A stretch of DNA of 64,000 nt from Amphibalanus amphitrite (lineage: Eukaryota > Arthropoda > Thecostraca > Balanomorpha > Balanidae), in NCBI RefSeq assembly GCF_019059575.1, contig NW_024881673.1, positions 434,001-498,000 on the forward strand, given 5' to 3'. Under the pieces are notes generated by a model. It was not told where the DNA came from. It did not search any database and saw nothing but the letters and a program-made list of their open reading frames with translations. The position numbers were made by a program, and so were the translations under genes. Positions 34,733-44,974 of this stretch are shown here, piece after piece; the stretch's first letter is position 1; the number at the start of each line of letters is the position of its first letter.

Positions 34733-35631
34733 TTATCCCTCGCATGTGTGCGGCGTTTTCCAGCTTCTAATGTGTAGGGGGGGGGGGTCGGTTGGACCCC
34801 CCCCCCCCCTTGCCGTTTGGCCCCTGATCGAGCTAGAGCTTCGCGGAAAAAACGAGCGTGTTGCCCGTGACGAGAGGAAGCCGATGATACCCAATTTTAA
34901 GGTCCTAGGTCATTGGTTGACCTTCCAGGTCAGGTCAATGACCCAAGGTCGGGAAAATCGGGACCTGTTAGAAAGTCGTAAAGTGTGGCTGCTACGGGGT
35001 TTTTCGGGGTGCTGATCACGAATATCGTGTTAGTTTTGATCACAGATGATGTCTTTAGGCATTTAGACCAGGTCAGGTCAGGTCAGGTCAGGTCAACCAG
35101 TAGGCATCGTGACGGGTATTCGTAGTACGTGTCAACCGCCTCTGACAGCTTCGTAACATGTTACGAAGACACCAAAACTACTTCGTAAATGTTCAAATGG
35201 TTGCTAAATTCGAATTCAGCTCCAAAAACTAGCCTAGAAACATGTACAGCTCGAAAAAGTGAACCGAGGTCACCCGAGGTCACCAAAGGTCAATGACCTG
35301 ACCTGACCTTCAGGTGACCTTGACACCCACCCTAATGCATGGAAGCAACATAAAATCACATGTTTGAACGTTTGAAACCACGAAAAGCTTGCAAACGCGC
35401 GGCTAATGCGAGCCGACATACGCAGAATCGCGATTCCGGCCAAACATGGTCTCGGAAAAGAGGTCACAGGTCAAAGGTCATTTGGGTCAGGGTCATGAAA
35501 TTTTCAGGGTAGGTGTAAAATTGATCAATGTGAGGGTACTGGAAGTTTCGTCGCGATCGGCCGCTTTTTACGCGAGTTATTCGCGAAAAACCATGGGGGG
35601 TCCATCCCCCCCCTACACATGCGAGGGTTAA
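34733..35631 (-). mobile_element. TTAA element, body F (F2)
   Basis: It starts at TTAT (34733-34736), which is the native E sequence GACTTATAATGG at that site, and ends at TTAA 35628-35631. The left end is CCCTCGCATGTGTG followed by ATGTGTAGGGG. The right end is CCCCCTACACATGCGAGGG. Its body is the same as F1. Confidence 0.8.
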
Positions 35632-36160
35632 GTTTTAAATCATAACCTTACTTTTGGGACACCCTGTACTTTCTTGGCCTCACACGCCACAACTTTGATT
35701 AGTTTCACCCCTGCAGCGTCATCTTTGCACTGACTTGAAAAACCCCGGTGTAAAAATTGCAGACATCAACCGAATGTATCCAGTATCCCATCGTTTTCGA
35801 GATCCTAGGGGGAGGGGGGGTCTATCGCCCTTCTGTGCAAAGTTGTCCCATAGTCAATTTTTGTCAAACCACTTTGAGATATGCAAGACTCTGAGTTGTC
35901 CATAACGATGACCTCAACATGAGCTAACGACGGGCGGGCGTTTTTCACAATTCAAAGTCCAAACCTTCGGGCCACAGCGCTCCTCGAAAAGCGCTGCCCT
36001 CGAGTAACGATGACCTCAACATGAGCTAACGGTGCACGTTTGTTGTTTTGTTCGTTTCTTGTTGTGTGTGCCTATTTGTCCATCCCAGAAATGACAATAA
36101 TTGCTCACTCAGCTGCACGGTTCGGTCACGGTGACATGTTTTTGTTGTTTCTGTTCGCAG
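35632..36160 (+). other. intron-like DNA with a 96-bp tandem duplication
   Basis: GATGACCTCAACATGAGCTA occurs at about 35909 and again at about 36009. A decayed E-type end (GTTTTCGAGATCCTAGGGGG) is near 35790. The stretch ends in a pyrimidine tract and acceptor at 36151-36160. Confidence 0.5.
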
Positions 36161-36235
36161 CTCGACTCTGGTGTTTCTGAGAATGATGTGGACATTTCAA
36201 TCGGTTCCTATTCTGATGTCGGCCCTGTCATCTGA
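36161..36235 (+). CDS. candidate terminal exon 1, 24 codons plus stop
   Basis: It is preceded by a good acceptor (TTTTTGTTGTTTCTGTTCGCAG lies immediately upstream, ending at 36160). The in-phase reading is LDSGVSENDVDISIGSYSDV followed by GPVI and a TGA at 36233-36235. It is acidic and Ser-rich, like a C-terminal tail. A related sequence with its own acceptor lies at 37847. The upstream part of the gene was not identified, and no AATAAA was found close downstream. Function unknown. Confidence 0.35.
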   Translation, partial: LDSGVSENDVDISIGSYSDVGPVI

Positions 36236-36729
36236 CGGCATATTCCGGCACCGACGGCAGCAGATGGGTATCTCTGGATCAAGTCTGAATCTATTCATAC
36301 GTTATAATTGTATTTAGCACAATGAATGTACTTTCCATCTGCTTAATCTAGTTACGTTGAACCATTTTATTTTATTGCAAATATCCTGGCTACCTACCTA
36401 CATACCTATAGCTAATCGGAAACGCAAACATGATAAAGAGGTAAATCAATGCAGCAGCTGAAAATGATTCATAATTTGCTTCCTCTATAAACAAGTATGA
36501 CTGTCATATATTCCCGTTTTGCTGTGTTCGTAGAGTTCGACGCACCTTTCAACGATATGCGTCCATGGGTGGAGCTTTTCCAGGGAAGTTGGTGGGGCAA
36601 AAAGTCGTCAAACCCACAATGTCCGATTATAAAGGTGAATAAAATGCCACACTGAATCAATTCCTATCATTGCGGACATATTATTTTGCATCAAACAGAC
36701 ATTCCAAAGCTATTCAATGCGAAAAAAGA
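36236..36729. other. no recognised gene
   Basis: AT-rich DNA. A phrase GAAGTTGGTGGGGCAAAA near 36584 is also present near 37712, so an older element may span 36560-37804 around O1. Confidence 0.4.
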
Positions 36730-37681
36730 TTAACCCTAGAACGCCTAGGGGGGGGGGGTTGTATCAACCCCCCCCCCTGAGGTTTTTTCGAAGTGCACGC
36801 TAAACGGCTTGTCGTAGCGGGCTGAAATTTTCAATACCCTCTGGGGCAACCTTTGCGCATCTTTTGCCGAAAAAAATTGATCGGGTCATGTCAGGTCACG
36901 GAGTTATGACGTCATAAGAGGTACAGCCTCCGGCCGACAGTTACCAAACGTGTGCGCCGAATCCCTAGGTTTTCTGCCGGTGATACCCACATTGTTTGAT
37001 GGATCATGATGAAACTTCCCATGCATGTTGGGGCAAGCATTGGCTATCGTGTGGTGCAAGAAAATTGACCGGGTCAGGTCAGGTCACGGAGCTATGACGT
37101 CACAAGAGGAACAGCGTCCGGTACTATTTTTGAAAAGCGCCCGAACCACTATTTTGCTAATTCTTGTCACCTCAATGGGAATATGCAGCAATATTAGCTT
37201 CTATAGGGAGCAAATGGACCTCCCAAATCCAAAAATACAATCAGATTTCAAAAATTTAAATTTTGATTTTTCGAATTTCTGCCGCCGACTGTGACCTTGC
37301 CGACTTCCGGCGCTCCCAACGCGCCATTTTTAGAGCTAGGGAAACGAAATACATACCAAACGATAGAGAATTGATTAAGGAACACGATAGTGAAGGTTTC
37401 AAGTCGATATCTCCCACCGTTTTGCCGCAATCGCCGCGGAAAGTTGAAAAAGTTTGATTTTTTCGGAAAATTTGACCTTTGACCGGTCATAAGTAGGTCA
37501 AATGTTGACCTAGGACCAAAAATATACCACCAATCGCGAGATCTCGTTGAGAGCAATCCGTTGGTTTTTTCCGCTAAGCTCTACGACCTTCCGTTTCGAA
37601 ACGCCAGGGGGGGTCGTAAACCCCCCCCCCCCCCCTGGTCGTTCGTGTTATGAGAAATGGCCTGGTCGTGCGAGGGTTAAT
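36730..37681 (+). mobile_element. TTAA element, body O (O1), mismatched ends
   Basis: TTAA at 36730-36733 and 37678-37681. The left end is CCCTAGAACGCCTAGGGGG. The right end carries CCTGGTCGTTCGTG and CCTGGTCGTGCGAGGG. The words at the two ends do not match, unlike most elements here. The body matches O2 and O3. Confidence 0.8.
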
Positions 37682-37689
37682 TTGCAAAG

Positions 37690-37804
37690 CAACAAAGTCT
37701 TAGAAATCAGCTAAAGTTGGTGGGGCAAAACGCTTATTGGTGGGGCAAAATACCAAGTTGGTGGGGCAGCCGCCCCACCAACTGTATAGGAAGCTCCGCC
37801 CCTG
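37690..37804 (-). mobile_element. end of a CAGGGGCGGAGC-type element (hAT-like), fragment
   Basis: Read on the minus strand it begins CAGGGGCGGAGCTTCCTA and continues with GTTGGTGGGGC repeats, a form common at hAT-type ends. No partner end with a target duplication was established. Confidence 0.4.
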
Positions 37805-37846
37805 TATGCGTCTCGTTGCCAATAACCCTTTTGTTTGTGATTGCAG

Positions 37847-37987
37847 CTGTGGTCTGGCGTTACTGTGACTGGTGCTTCCACCTACACAGACATCAGTCGA
37901 CGGTGCTGCCATCTGTCAAACTGCTTTCGGCACCGACTGCAGCTCATATCTTGGACATTTGTCTCCAAGGGCAGTCTTCCCTACTGA
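37847..37987 (+). CDS. candidate terminal exon 2, paralogous to 36161
   Basis: The acceptor TTGTTTGTGATTGCAG ends at 37846. The first bases (CTGTGGTCTGGCGTT) align with exon 1 (CTCGACTCTGGTGTT). Further similarity runs past exon 1's stop (CGGCACCGAC in both). The same phase reads LWSGVTVTGASTYTDI and stops at 37985-37987 after 46 codons. It could be an alternative last exon or a decayed duplicate. Confidence 0.3.
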   Translation: MWSGVTVTGASTYTDISRRCCHLSNCFRHRLQLISWTFVSKGSLPY

Positions 37988-38443
37988 GGCTTTTCAACAC
38001 CGTGGTATTGGTATTGTATTGGAGGTATGAACGGGATTGCATAAACTTTGACGTCATTTGAGAGATGCAAACTTTACAGATATTCACTAGCATGATATAG
38101 CTAAATAGCATTTAGATAATATAATAGAGCCTAGGTACATACATCTAATCATATAATCATACTAATCATAACATCATATCATATAATTCACTTATATATG
38201 TAGAATTGATCAATGCCACGGGTCACATTCTGATTCAGGATCGGTCCACGGCCATTGAACAGTCGGTGGTCTCTCGTATTGCCGCTGTACAGTGATGACC
38301 AATCCGGTCCAGTGTTGTGGCCACCGGGTGACGGAGTGCACCGCCCACTTGTGTGTGTGTCTGTGTCAGCGGAGGGGGAGGAGCCACCCGGAGTATAATT
38401 CACTTTTCATTATAACTCACTAATAAGTCTATCCATGAAAGAT
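37988..38443. other. no recognised gene
   Basis: It includes an AT-rich repeat of ATCATAT words at 38140-38190. No gene was seen. Confidence 0.4.
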
Positions 38444-38520
38444 GTCTGCGTGGCGTAATAGTTAGCGCAGTTGCATTCCAAGCGAAAGGTCGCGGGTTCG
38501 CGGCCGGGCTGGTCCACTTG
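38444..38520 (+). repeat. tRNA-like sequence (SINE head or tRNA pseudogene)
   Basis: TAGTTAGCGCAGTTG fits a pol III A box, and GGTTCGCGGCC fits a B box with the usual ~35-base spacing. The T-arm and acceptor stems do not pair well, so it is unlikely to be a working tRNA. A TTTT run follows at 38521-38525. A short tRNA-derived SINE is the best reading. Confidence 0.45.
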
Positions 38521-38610
38521 CTTTTGCCTGTGTTTCTAAATAGCATTTATTCAGTCAGTAACTCGGTTACCAAAGCGAAACCCGCGCGGCGGCGCCGGCG
38601 GCGGACTTAC

Positions 38611-40690
38611 CTTGTTCGTCGTCCTCCGCCAGGTAATGCTGCAGCAGCTGCCACCGGTCCGGCCACCGGCCGACGGCCGCGTCGTAGGCCGCGCGCAGCC
38701 GGTCACCGGTCAGCAGCTGCTGCAGCCGCCGGCGCCAGAGGCCGGCCGTGGCGACCACCGTCGGGCCGTCCATCTCTGGCAGATCGTCACGGAGCCAGTA
38801 CTGCAGGTCACAGCTGAGGTCCCGCTCCAACACCTCCCGGCACTGCTGGTAGGTGGCCGGTGGTCGGAAGTTCCCCTCCAAGGCCTCCTTCACCTTCCGG
38901 TCCAGCTCTCGCCACACGTCCATCAACCGCGGCACGGCCTCACCGAGGGCCCGCAGCAGCAGCTCGGGCCGCAGCAGCAGCTCGGCCCGGCCCCGCGGCG
39001 TGTCCGGCTCGGCGGTCAGGCCGGCCGGCCGCTCCCGGCGACACCAGGCGGCCACCGCGGCCGGCTCACCCAGCAGGGGCACCAGGTCGGAGTCGGTGAG
39101 GAGCCGGGTGAGCGGCGTCACGTCTAGCGTGACGGTGACGTCACCGACCGGTGACGTCATCGGCTCGCCGTCCGCCAGGTCCGCCGGGTCCACCACGCTC
39201 CAGGCCATGAGCAGGTAACACTGCTGGTAGTGTGTCCCCGAGCACCTGTGGTGGTACCACTGGAGCAGGCGGGGGGCCGCGCGGGCCAGGCGGGGGATGG
39301 CGTGACTCCACCAGCTCTCCCAGCAGGGAGCCGTGGGGCGGAGCCAGATACCTTCCAACACAGCCGACAGGAGGAGCGTCCGTCCCAGACGGAGCCGCAG
39401 CTGGCGCTCTGAGAGCGGCTCCTTCGGCCGCCCCTCCAGCAGGATGTTCAGGGACCACCGCTTCCCACAGCAGGCCATCAGGAGGGGTGTCAGGTGCTCC
39501 CTCACCAGTCTGAGGGAGCCGATGATGGCCTGCCGCTGGTCCGCGGTCAGCTCCGCCGCCACGTTAATGGCCGGGTAGAAGAAGCAGGGCAGCACTCCGT
39601 CATCGAGGCGCCGCTCCAGCCAGTCCAGGAGCCGGTGGACGCCGTCCGTGACGCCCGTCCGCGGTCCACCGTGCGTCTCCTGGGCCACCCAGAGCGCCGC
39701 CGTCTTCATGAAGTACGACTTTAAGTCGCCAATGGCTACCCCGCTCTCCTTCAGGATGTTTTTAATGGCCTTCAGGGCTGTAACCGCAGCCCGCAGCCCC
39801 GGGCAGAGTTGACGGACGGCCAGCAGCTCCGCCCGAGACAGCGAGATGCGGTACTCAATGAACTCCGTCTTACTGCCCGGCCGGCCGGTGGGCACCAGGT
39901 GGACCCCGAAACTGGTGTCCCAGGGGGCGCCGTCGGGCCAGACTGGCGCGGGCCACCAGCCGCGCACCAGCAGGCAGAAGACGAAGTCTGCGCCGCCGTC
40001 TGTTGGATTACCAGGCCTTTTGACATTGACTGCCGGGCCGGTGGGGGTGATCTCACCACCCATCATGACCCGGCAGTAGTCTACCATCATCCGACGGACG
40101 GAGTCGGCCGGCAGCGCCTCCAGCGGCTCCTCGTGGCCGCACCGGGCCGTCCGCACCCAGTGCAGCGTCACGAAGCCGGCGTTGTCGGTCGGCCGGGCCC
40201 ACAGCTGCGGCGCAGAGCGCGGCTCGATGTCGGCCGGCTCCGCGCCCGGCGGCGCCCAGCGGAAGGGGCCGTCAAACTCCAACATTATGTCGAAATCCGA
40301 CGTGCCCCCCTTACCGATGATACCGTCATCCAGCCCCTCAGCCATGCTCCCCGACCTGTTACGGGTGACCAGCCGGAGCGGCTGGCGGGGCTGGCAGTGA
40401 CGACACCGGGCGGCGGCGGCGGCGGCCCCGACCTCCGCCAGCGCCGACAGCAGAGGGCGGCGCACCAGATCACCGACGGCGTCACCGACCTCCTGGCCGG
40501 TGATGTAGGCCTGTAGTCCCGGGCCGTGGTTCTTCACCAGGTCTGTGGCCACCAGCAGCGTGTCGGCGACCAGATGGGCCGCCGACCCGCACCTCTCCAC
40601 CAGCTGCTGCACCGCGGGGCTCAGAGTCCCCACCAGCCTCCTCCCCTGCTCCAGCCTGAGGGCAGAGATAGCGTCGAAGATGTTAGACAT
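38611..40690 (-). CDS. cGAS-like receptor (Mab-21 / cGLR nucleotidyltransferase), long first coding exon
   Basis: It encodes 693 complete codons and ends at a donor GTAAGT (38605-38610), so at least one more exon follows on the minus strand; none was identified. The start is ATG at 40690 (AACAAGATG, A at -3); the open frame before it has no earlier usable ATG. The nucleotidyltransferase signature is present: GSMAEG at residues 114-119, SDFDIML with Asp132 and Asp134, and GGADFVF with Asp235. This gives the three metal-binding acids of catalytic cGAS/OAS-type enzymes. A helical Mab-21 C-lobe follows, including LKAIKNILKESG and SYFMKTAALW at about 306-335. About 300 further residues extend beyond the usual Mab-21 length. 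Known family members sense nucleic acid and make cyclic dinucleotides that activate STING; catalysis here is inferred from motifs. The exon is much more GC-rich than its surroundings. A catalytically silent Mab-21 protein is the alternative. Confidence 0.85.
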
Positions 40691-40786
40691 CTTGTTGCTG
40701 TAAGAGGTCACGAGCAAGTAGCAAATCACACAGTCACTGTGGCACTGTCACAGAAGGACTGGCCGGTGCCGGCCGGCGCCGCTGCT

Positions 40787-40794
40787 GATATACC
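40787..40794 (-). promoter_or_regulatory. possible TATA box of the cGAS-like gene
   Basis: GGTATATC on the minus strand, about 95 bases before the ATG, inside an otherwise very GC-rich stretch. A CACAGT/GACAGT initiator-like word lies 30-40 bases downstream. This is a weak prediction. Confidence 0.3.
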
Positions 40795-41601
40795 GACCGC
40801 CGGCGGCGGCCCCGATAAGAGCCGCCGGCCGCCGGCAGCGACAGGCGCGCGGCGCCGACTGGAGCCGGCCGGCGACCACCTCCGGCTGCCGGCGTCACGG
40901 CCAACACAGAGACGAGCCGGGCCGGCGCGGGGCCACACACCAGAGGTGTTACCTGCGCCCACTGGTTTGTTATGAAATGGTTCGTTATTTAGTCTTGTTA
41001 GTTCAAAACAAACATAATAACCTTGTTCCGTGCTGTTTATACATGATGGGGATGGAAACTACCTCCCCCGTTTGTTTGAGCAAATTAATGGACTCGTCCG
41101 TCCATACTGGAACGTCCAATGAGCACCGAGTGCGGTGATGCTGGAACATCAGTGTAAAAGTATTGAAATAAACGACTTCTTGGAACCCTTTGCTGTCTGC
41201 TGGGGGGGGGGGGGAGGGGGAGCTAGAGATGGGGGGCACGCAGCTCACACCTATCCTGAAAACTAACGATTCAACATCGTTTGTAGAAAGGTGATTGGCA
41301 ATTGCTTGGAAGTGAAGACTCAACCATCAAACGTAGGTAACATGCAAGCACAATCATAGGCGTAGGAACAGGGGGGGCCTGCCCCCTCCACTTTCGGAGG
41401 TGGGGGGGGGAGAGCAGCAATGTTCACTGCCCTCCCCACTTTTTGCTGACTTTAGTGTCTGTCTGTACCTACCACCCGGTAGGTACTCTAAACACCAGAA
41501 CTTGACGACTATTCAGCCTCGACATTCCCTTTTGTTTCTACAGCGTTATTGACCGCAATTTCCTTCACTCAATGAAGGAAACCATATCAGACAAAACTGT
41601 G
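40795..41601. other. GC-rich upstream region, then unannotated DNA
   Basis: 40795-40970 is GC-rich with many GCCGGC words. 41200-41230 has a G-run. 41355-41440 resembles a GC-rich transposon end (GGCGTAGGAACAGGGGGG). No gene was recognised. Confidence 0.4.
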
Positions 41602-42011
41602 TGTTGTAAATAATGTAGGCGACATCTAGCGGCAGGCATTGAATTAGCTTGGGAGACATCTAGCGGCAGGCATTGAATTAGCATTCATTCGAGTTCGTGT
41701 CGTGGGGCGGTGCGGTCGCCGGTCACGACCAAGGTCACGACAGTGTCGAGGCCAGAGTATATTGAGTGTGTCGAGGCCTTGGTGTCGAGCAGTTTTTCGT
41801 CGTTGGTTTTCGTCGGTCCCTCGGGACGAGCTGCAAGCAATAACGCACCTACCGTTCGTCGTTATCTGTATTGGACGTCAAACCCAATACACTCTGGAAG
41901 CCGAAATTATGTGTGAAGTTGAAGTCAAAGTGCGGTGGTTGTGCGCCGGTGATGGTCGCAGAAAATATAAGCACACGTGGTGAAGCAAGCTGAGCCGGTC
42001 GTTTCGTTACA
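41602..42011 (+). repeat. 5' LTR of the BEL/Pao element
   Basis: 410 bases, TG...CA, no difference from the 3' LTR noticed. A 36-base stretch with ACATCTAGCGGCAGGCATTG is tandemly doubled at its start. The open frames inside the LTR are the same in both copies and are not considered genes. Confidence 0.95.
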
Positions 42012-42012
42012 T

Positions 42013-42030
42013 TGGTGCCGAAACCCGGGA
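42013..42030 (+). promoter_or_regulatory. primer-binding site
   Basis: TGGTGCCGAAACCCGGGA begins one base after the 5' LTR. It is complementary to a tRNA 3' end closing with CCA. The tRNA identity was not assigned. Confidence 0.85.
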
Positions 42031-42103
42031 ACAAGACCGGGATTGATTTACTCAGTGTGCTATTCGAGTGTGCATTTCAATTTGTTTTCATTTGTCTTGA
42101 GAT

Positions 42104-44974
42104 ATGGCAGATCTTGAGAAAGCGAAGAAGAGACGAGTAGCTGCCAAGGCCTGGGTAAGCCGAACAAAGAACAAGCTCTCTAAGGTTCTGGATGACTGTG
42201 AACAGGATGTTGATGTTACAAGGATACAGACTGTTCGCAGTGAACTTAAGAGCAGATTGGAGGAACTGGACAGCATCCAGTTGGAGTTGGAAGTTCTGTT
42301 CGAATCTGAAGATGACATGCTGGAAGATATAATCAAGGCTGGATTGTTCAGAGATGAAGTGACAGAAGCCATTGAAAGAGCTGACAAGATGGTAGCTGCT
42401 GCAGCTGCTGTCTCTGATGGCAGACAAGGTAACGTGCCTGAAGCTGTAAGCTCAGCATCTGTGTCAGCTTTGAGCCCTCAGCTCCCGAGACTAGATCTCC
42501 CTAGCTTTGATGGGGATGTACTTAAATGGATTCCCTTCTGGGAGAGATTCGGTGCAGCTGTTGGTGAACGAGAGTTGCCAGACGTGGTCAAGTTTGAGTA
42601 CCTACAGTCATGCTTGCAAGGTGAGGCGGCAAGATGTGTTGCTGGTCTGTCGCTCACATCAGCGAACTATCAAGTAGCATGCGATTTATTGTCAAAGAGA
42701 TTTGGGAAGCCTGAAGTGATAATCTTCAATCATGTTCAGCAGCTCCTAGCTATCACTGGTCCTCTGTCTTCAACATCCCAGTCCCTTCGCTCCCTCATTG
42801 ACAATGTCCTGATCCATGTGCGTAGCCTGTCAGCCCTTGAGGTCACTGGTGATAAGTACGGCATTTTCTTGGTTCCTATGATCCTCAGTAAACTGAACCC
42901 TGACCTGAGGATGGAGTGGGCCCGTCTTGGCCCAGGCAAAGAAGCGGACCTCAATGCACTAATGGACTTCCTGGCAGCAGAAGTTGAGAGGAGGGAAAGG
43001 TCCGGAGCATTCACCAAGCTGCTGGGGACAACTCAGCCGGCCCGGGACGTCCGAGCAGCTGGCAGGAGCCAGCCTCACAAGGATGTTCGACCGGCTGGGA
43101 GGAACCAGCCTCTCGGGGACTGTGTGAGACAGGCGCGGACTCCATCTGGAGCCGCTCTGACTGCATCATCAGGGGTATGTATATTTTGTGGAAAGGCACA
43201 CAGGTCAGTGGAGTGTCATGAGCTCCTCAAGCTCTCAGTTTCGCAGAGACATGACTTGATTAAGCAGTCTGGGGCATGTTTTCGCTGCTTGTCCGGGTCA
43301 CACCGGGCGAGGGAGTGCCAGTCAAAGTGTGAGCTGTGTGGCGGTGGCCACCACAAGCTGTGTTGTTTTTCGAAGGGGAAGACTAGTCAGGGGAGGGTAG
43401 CAGAGCCCCCTGGTGTGTCAAGCTCTACTTGTCCTAAGGTTTCAGAGACTCGTGTGTCTCTGTCGTGTAACAGTGGTGATGATCAATGTGTTGTGCTCCC
43501 CACTGCTCGAGTGTTGGTACATGGAGCGCATGGCTCAGTCCTAGCGACTTTGTTGTTCGACACAGGGTCAGACAGAACTTATGTGTCGGAAGAGTTGGTG
43601 AAAAAGGTGGGCGCTACATGGCTCGGCTCTGAGTCTGTCTCGTATGCAGCCTTTGGTGGGGGAAAATCCACTTGTGAGAGGGCTGTGAGGGGGCTCCGTG
43701 TGAGTGGAGCCAACTTGTCCAAACCTGTGGAGTGTTTGTTGACTGCTGTGGAAGTACCAGTGATCTGTTCCCCCCTGCAGCGACCCAGAGTCCCTCGCAC
43801 AGCCCTTGCCTCTTTCGTAGGGGTTGAGTTGGCTGACAGCTACAGTGAGAACCGCGAGATGTCTGTGGATATATTGGTCGGTCTTGACGTGTACTGGAGT
43901 CTTGTACAGCAGGGCTTCATTCGATGTTCTGAAGGGTCACTAGTAGCCCAGGAGACCTCACTGGGTTGGATCGTGTCTGGCGTGACCTCCTCTGGACTCT
44001 GTGCTGCAGGCAGTACATCGTGCCAGTTGCTGACTCTTGGTGATCTGCACGAGGACGCCGTCCGTAACCTATGGAGTCTGGAAGGCGTCGGCATCCGTTC
44101 TGATGAGGAGCCGGCCAGTTCGAAGGTGTTGGAGGATTTCGAGTCCTCAGTCAGCTTCAGCGATGACAGGTATGAGGTCGCACTGCCTTGGAAGCAGGGT
44201 GACCATGCCCCTGAGCTTCAGAGTAACCTTCCGGTCGCGAGGTGCCGCCTCAGGAGTTTGACTCGAAAACTTGATAGAGATCCCGACCTTCGCTCTAAAT
44301 ATGATGCTGTGCTGAGTGAATTGGAGGAGTCTGGGATGATCGAGGAGGTCCCGAGTGAGGAGATTGTGGTCTCCCACCCCACATTCTATCTCCCTCACCA
44401 TCCGGTGGTGAAGGAGAGCAGTGAAACCACGAAGGTCCGCCCCGTGTTTGACGCTTCCGTGTGTGGTCCGAACGGTGTCAGTCTAAATGACTGCTTGGAG
44501 GCGGGTCCCTGTTTGATGCCTAACCTGGTCGATGTCCTACTAAGGTTTCGGCGCTGGCTTTATGCCGTGACAGCGGATATCGTCAAAGCCTTTCTCCAGA
44601 TTGGACTTCGGAGAGAAGATCGAGACGTGCATCGCTTCATCTGGCTCTGCGGCGGCAGAGAACGGGTGATGAGAGTGACCAGGGTCAGCTTCGGGACGTG
44701 CAGCAGTCCCTTTCTTCTGAACGCGACCCTCCGTCATCACCTCGCCAGGTATGACGCGTCACGTGCGGTGACCGAGATGCAGTCTAACTTCTATGTCGAT
44801 GACTTTCTGTCAGGGGCGGACTCTGAGGAGGAAGCCCGTAGTCTCCTTTCGGAGGCTCAGTCTGTCGTGGCTGATGCTGGCATGTGTCTGGCCAAATGCA
44901 GGTCAAACAGCACTCTGCTGTTCGACAATGCTGTGTCTGGTGGGGAAGGCCAGAGCATCAAAGTGCTGGACTGA
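42104..44974 (+). CDS. BEL/Pao Gag-Pol, N-terminal 956 codons, ends at a premature stop
   Basis: The first ATG after the leader opens a 956-codon frame. Residues ~1-100 are a helical charged region. About 128-290 match the DUF1759-type Gag core (LPSFDGDVLKWIPFWERF). Cys/His knuckles lie at ~359-421 (CIFCGKAHRSVEC, CFRCLSGSHRAREC, CELCGGGHHKLC). An aspartic protease with DTGSD is at 486-490. The reverse transcriptase spans ~760-950 with ADIVKAF (Asp825) and FYVDD at 896-900. The frame stops at 44972-44974, just after the palm domain, because of a deletion. The thumb, connection and most of RNase H are missing. Gag packages RNA and the polymerase would make cDNA in cytoplasmic particles; this copy cannot make a full Pol. 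Confidence 0.93.
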   Translation: MADLEKAKKRRVAAKAWVSRTKNKLSKVLDDCEQDVDVTRIQTVRSELKSRLEELDSIQLELEVLFESEDDMLEDIIKAGLFRDEVTEAIERADKMVAAAAAVSDGRQGNVPEAVSSASVSALSPQLPRLDLPSFDGDVLKWIPFWERFGAAVGERELPDVVKFEYLQSCLQGEAARCVAGLSLTSANYQVACDLLSKRFGKPEVIIFNHVQQLLAITGPLSSTSQSLRSLIDNVLIHVRSLSALEVTGDKYGIFLVPMILSKLNPDLRMEWARLGPGKEADLNALMDFLAAEVERRERSGAFTKLLGTTQPARDVRAAGRSQPHKDVRPAGRNQPLGDCVRQARTPSGAALTASSGVCIFCGKAHRSVECHELLKLSVSQRHDLIKQSGACFRCLSGSHRARECQSKCELCGGGHHKLCCFSKGKTSQGRVAEPPGVSSSTCPKVSETRVSLSCNSGDDQCVVLPTARVLVHGAHGSVLATLLFDTGSDRTYVSEELVKKVGATWLGSESVSYAAFGGGKSTCERAVRGLRVSGANLSKPVECLLTAVEVPVICSPLQRPRVPRTALASFVGVELADSYSENREMSVDILVGLDVYWSLVQQGFIRCSEGSLVAQETSLGWIVSGVTSSGLCAAGSTSCQLLTLGDLHEDAVRNLWSLEGVGIRSDEEPASSKVLEDFESSVSFSDDRYEVALPWKQGDHAPELQSNLPVARCRLRSLTRKLDRDPDLRSKYDAVLSELEESGMIEEVPSEEIVVSHPTFYLPHHPVVKESSETTKVRPVFDASVCGPNGVSLNDCLEAGPCLMPNLVDVLLRFRRWLYAVTADIVKAFLQIGLRREDRDVHRFIWLCGGRERVMRVTRVSFGTCSSPFLLNATLRHHLARYDASRAVTEMQSNFYVDDFLSGADSEEEARSLLSEAQSVVADAGMCLAKCRSNSTLLFDNAVSGGEGQSIKVLD

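Noticed and set aside
38444..38520. Functional tRNA gene
   Set aside because: A and B boxes are present, but the T-arm and acceptor stems do not pair properly.
38612..40516. Long plus-strand open frames opposite the cGAS-like gene
   Set aside because: They are antisense shadows of a very GC-rich coding exon.
41702..41983. Small gene in the BEL/Pao LTR (also at 47557-47838)
   Set aside because: It is a short open frame inside both LTRs, with no family features and no reason to be translated.
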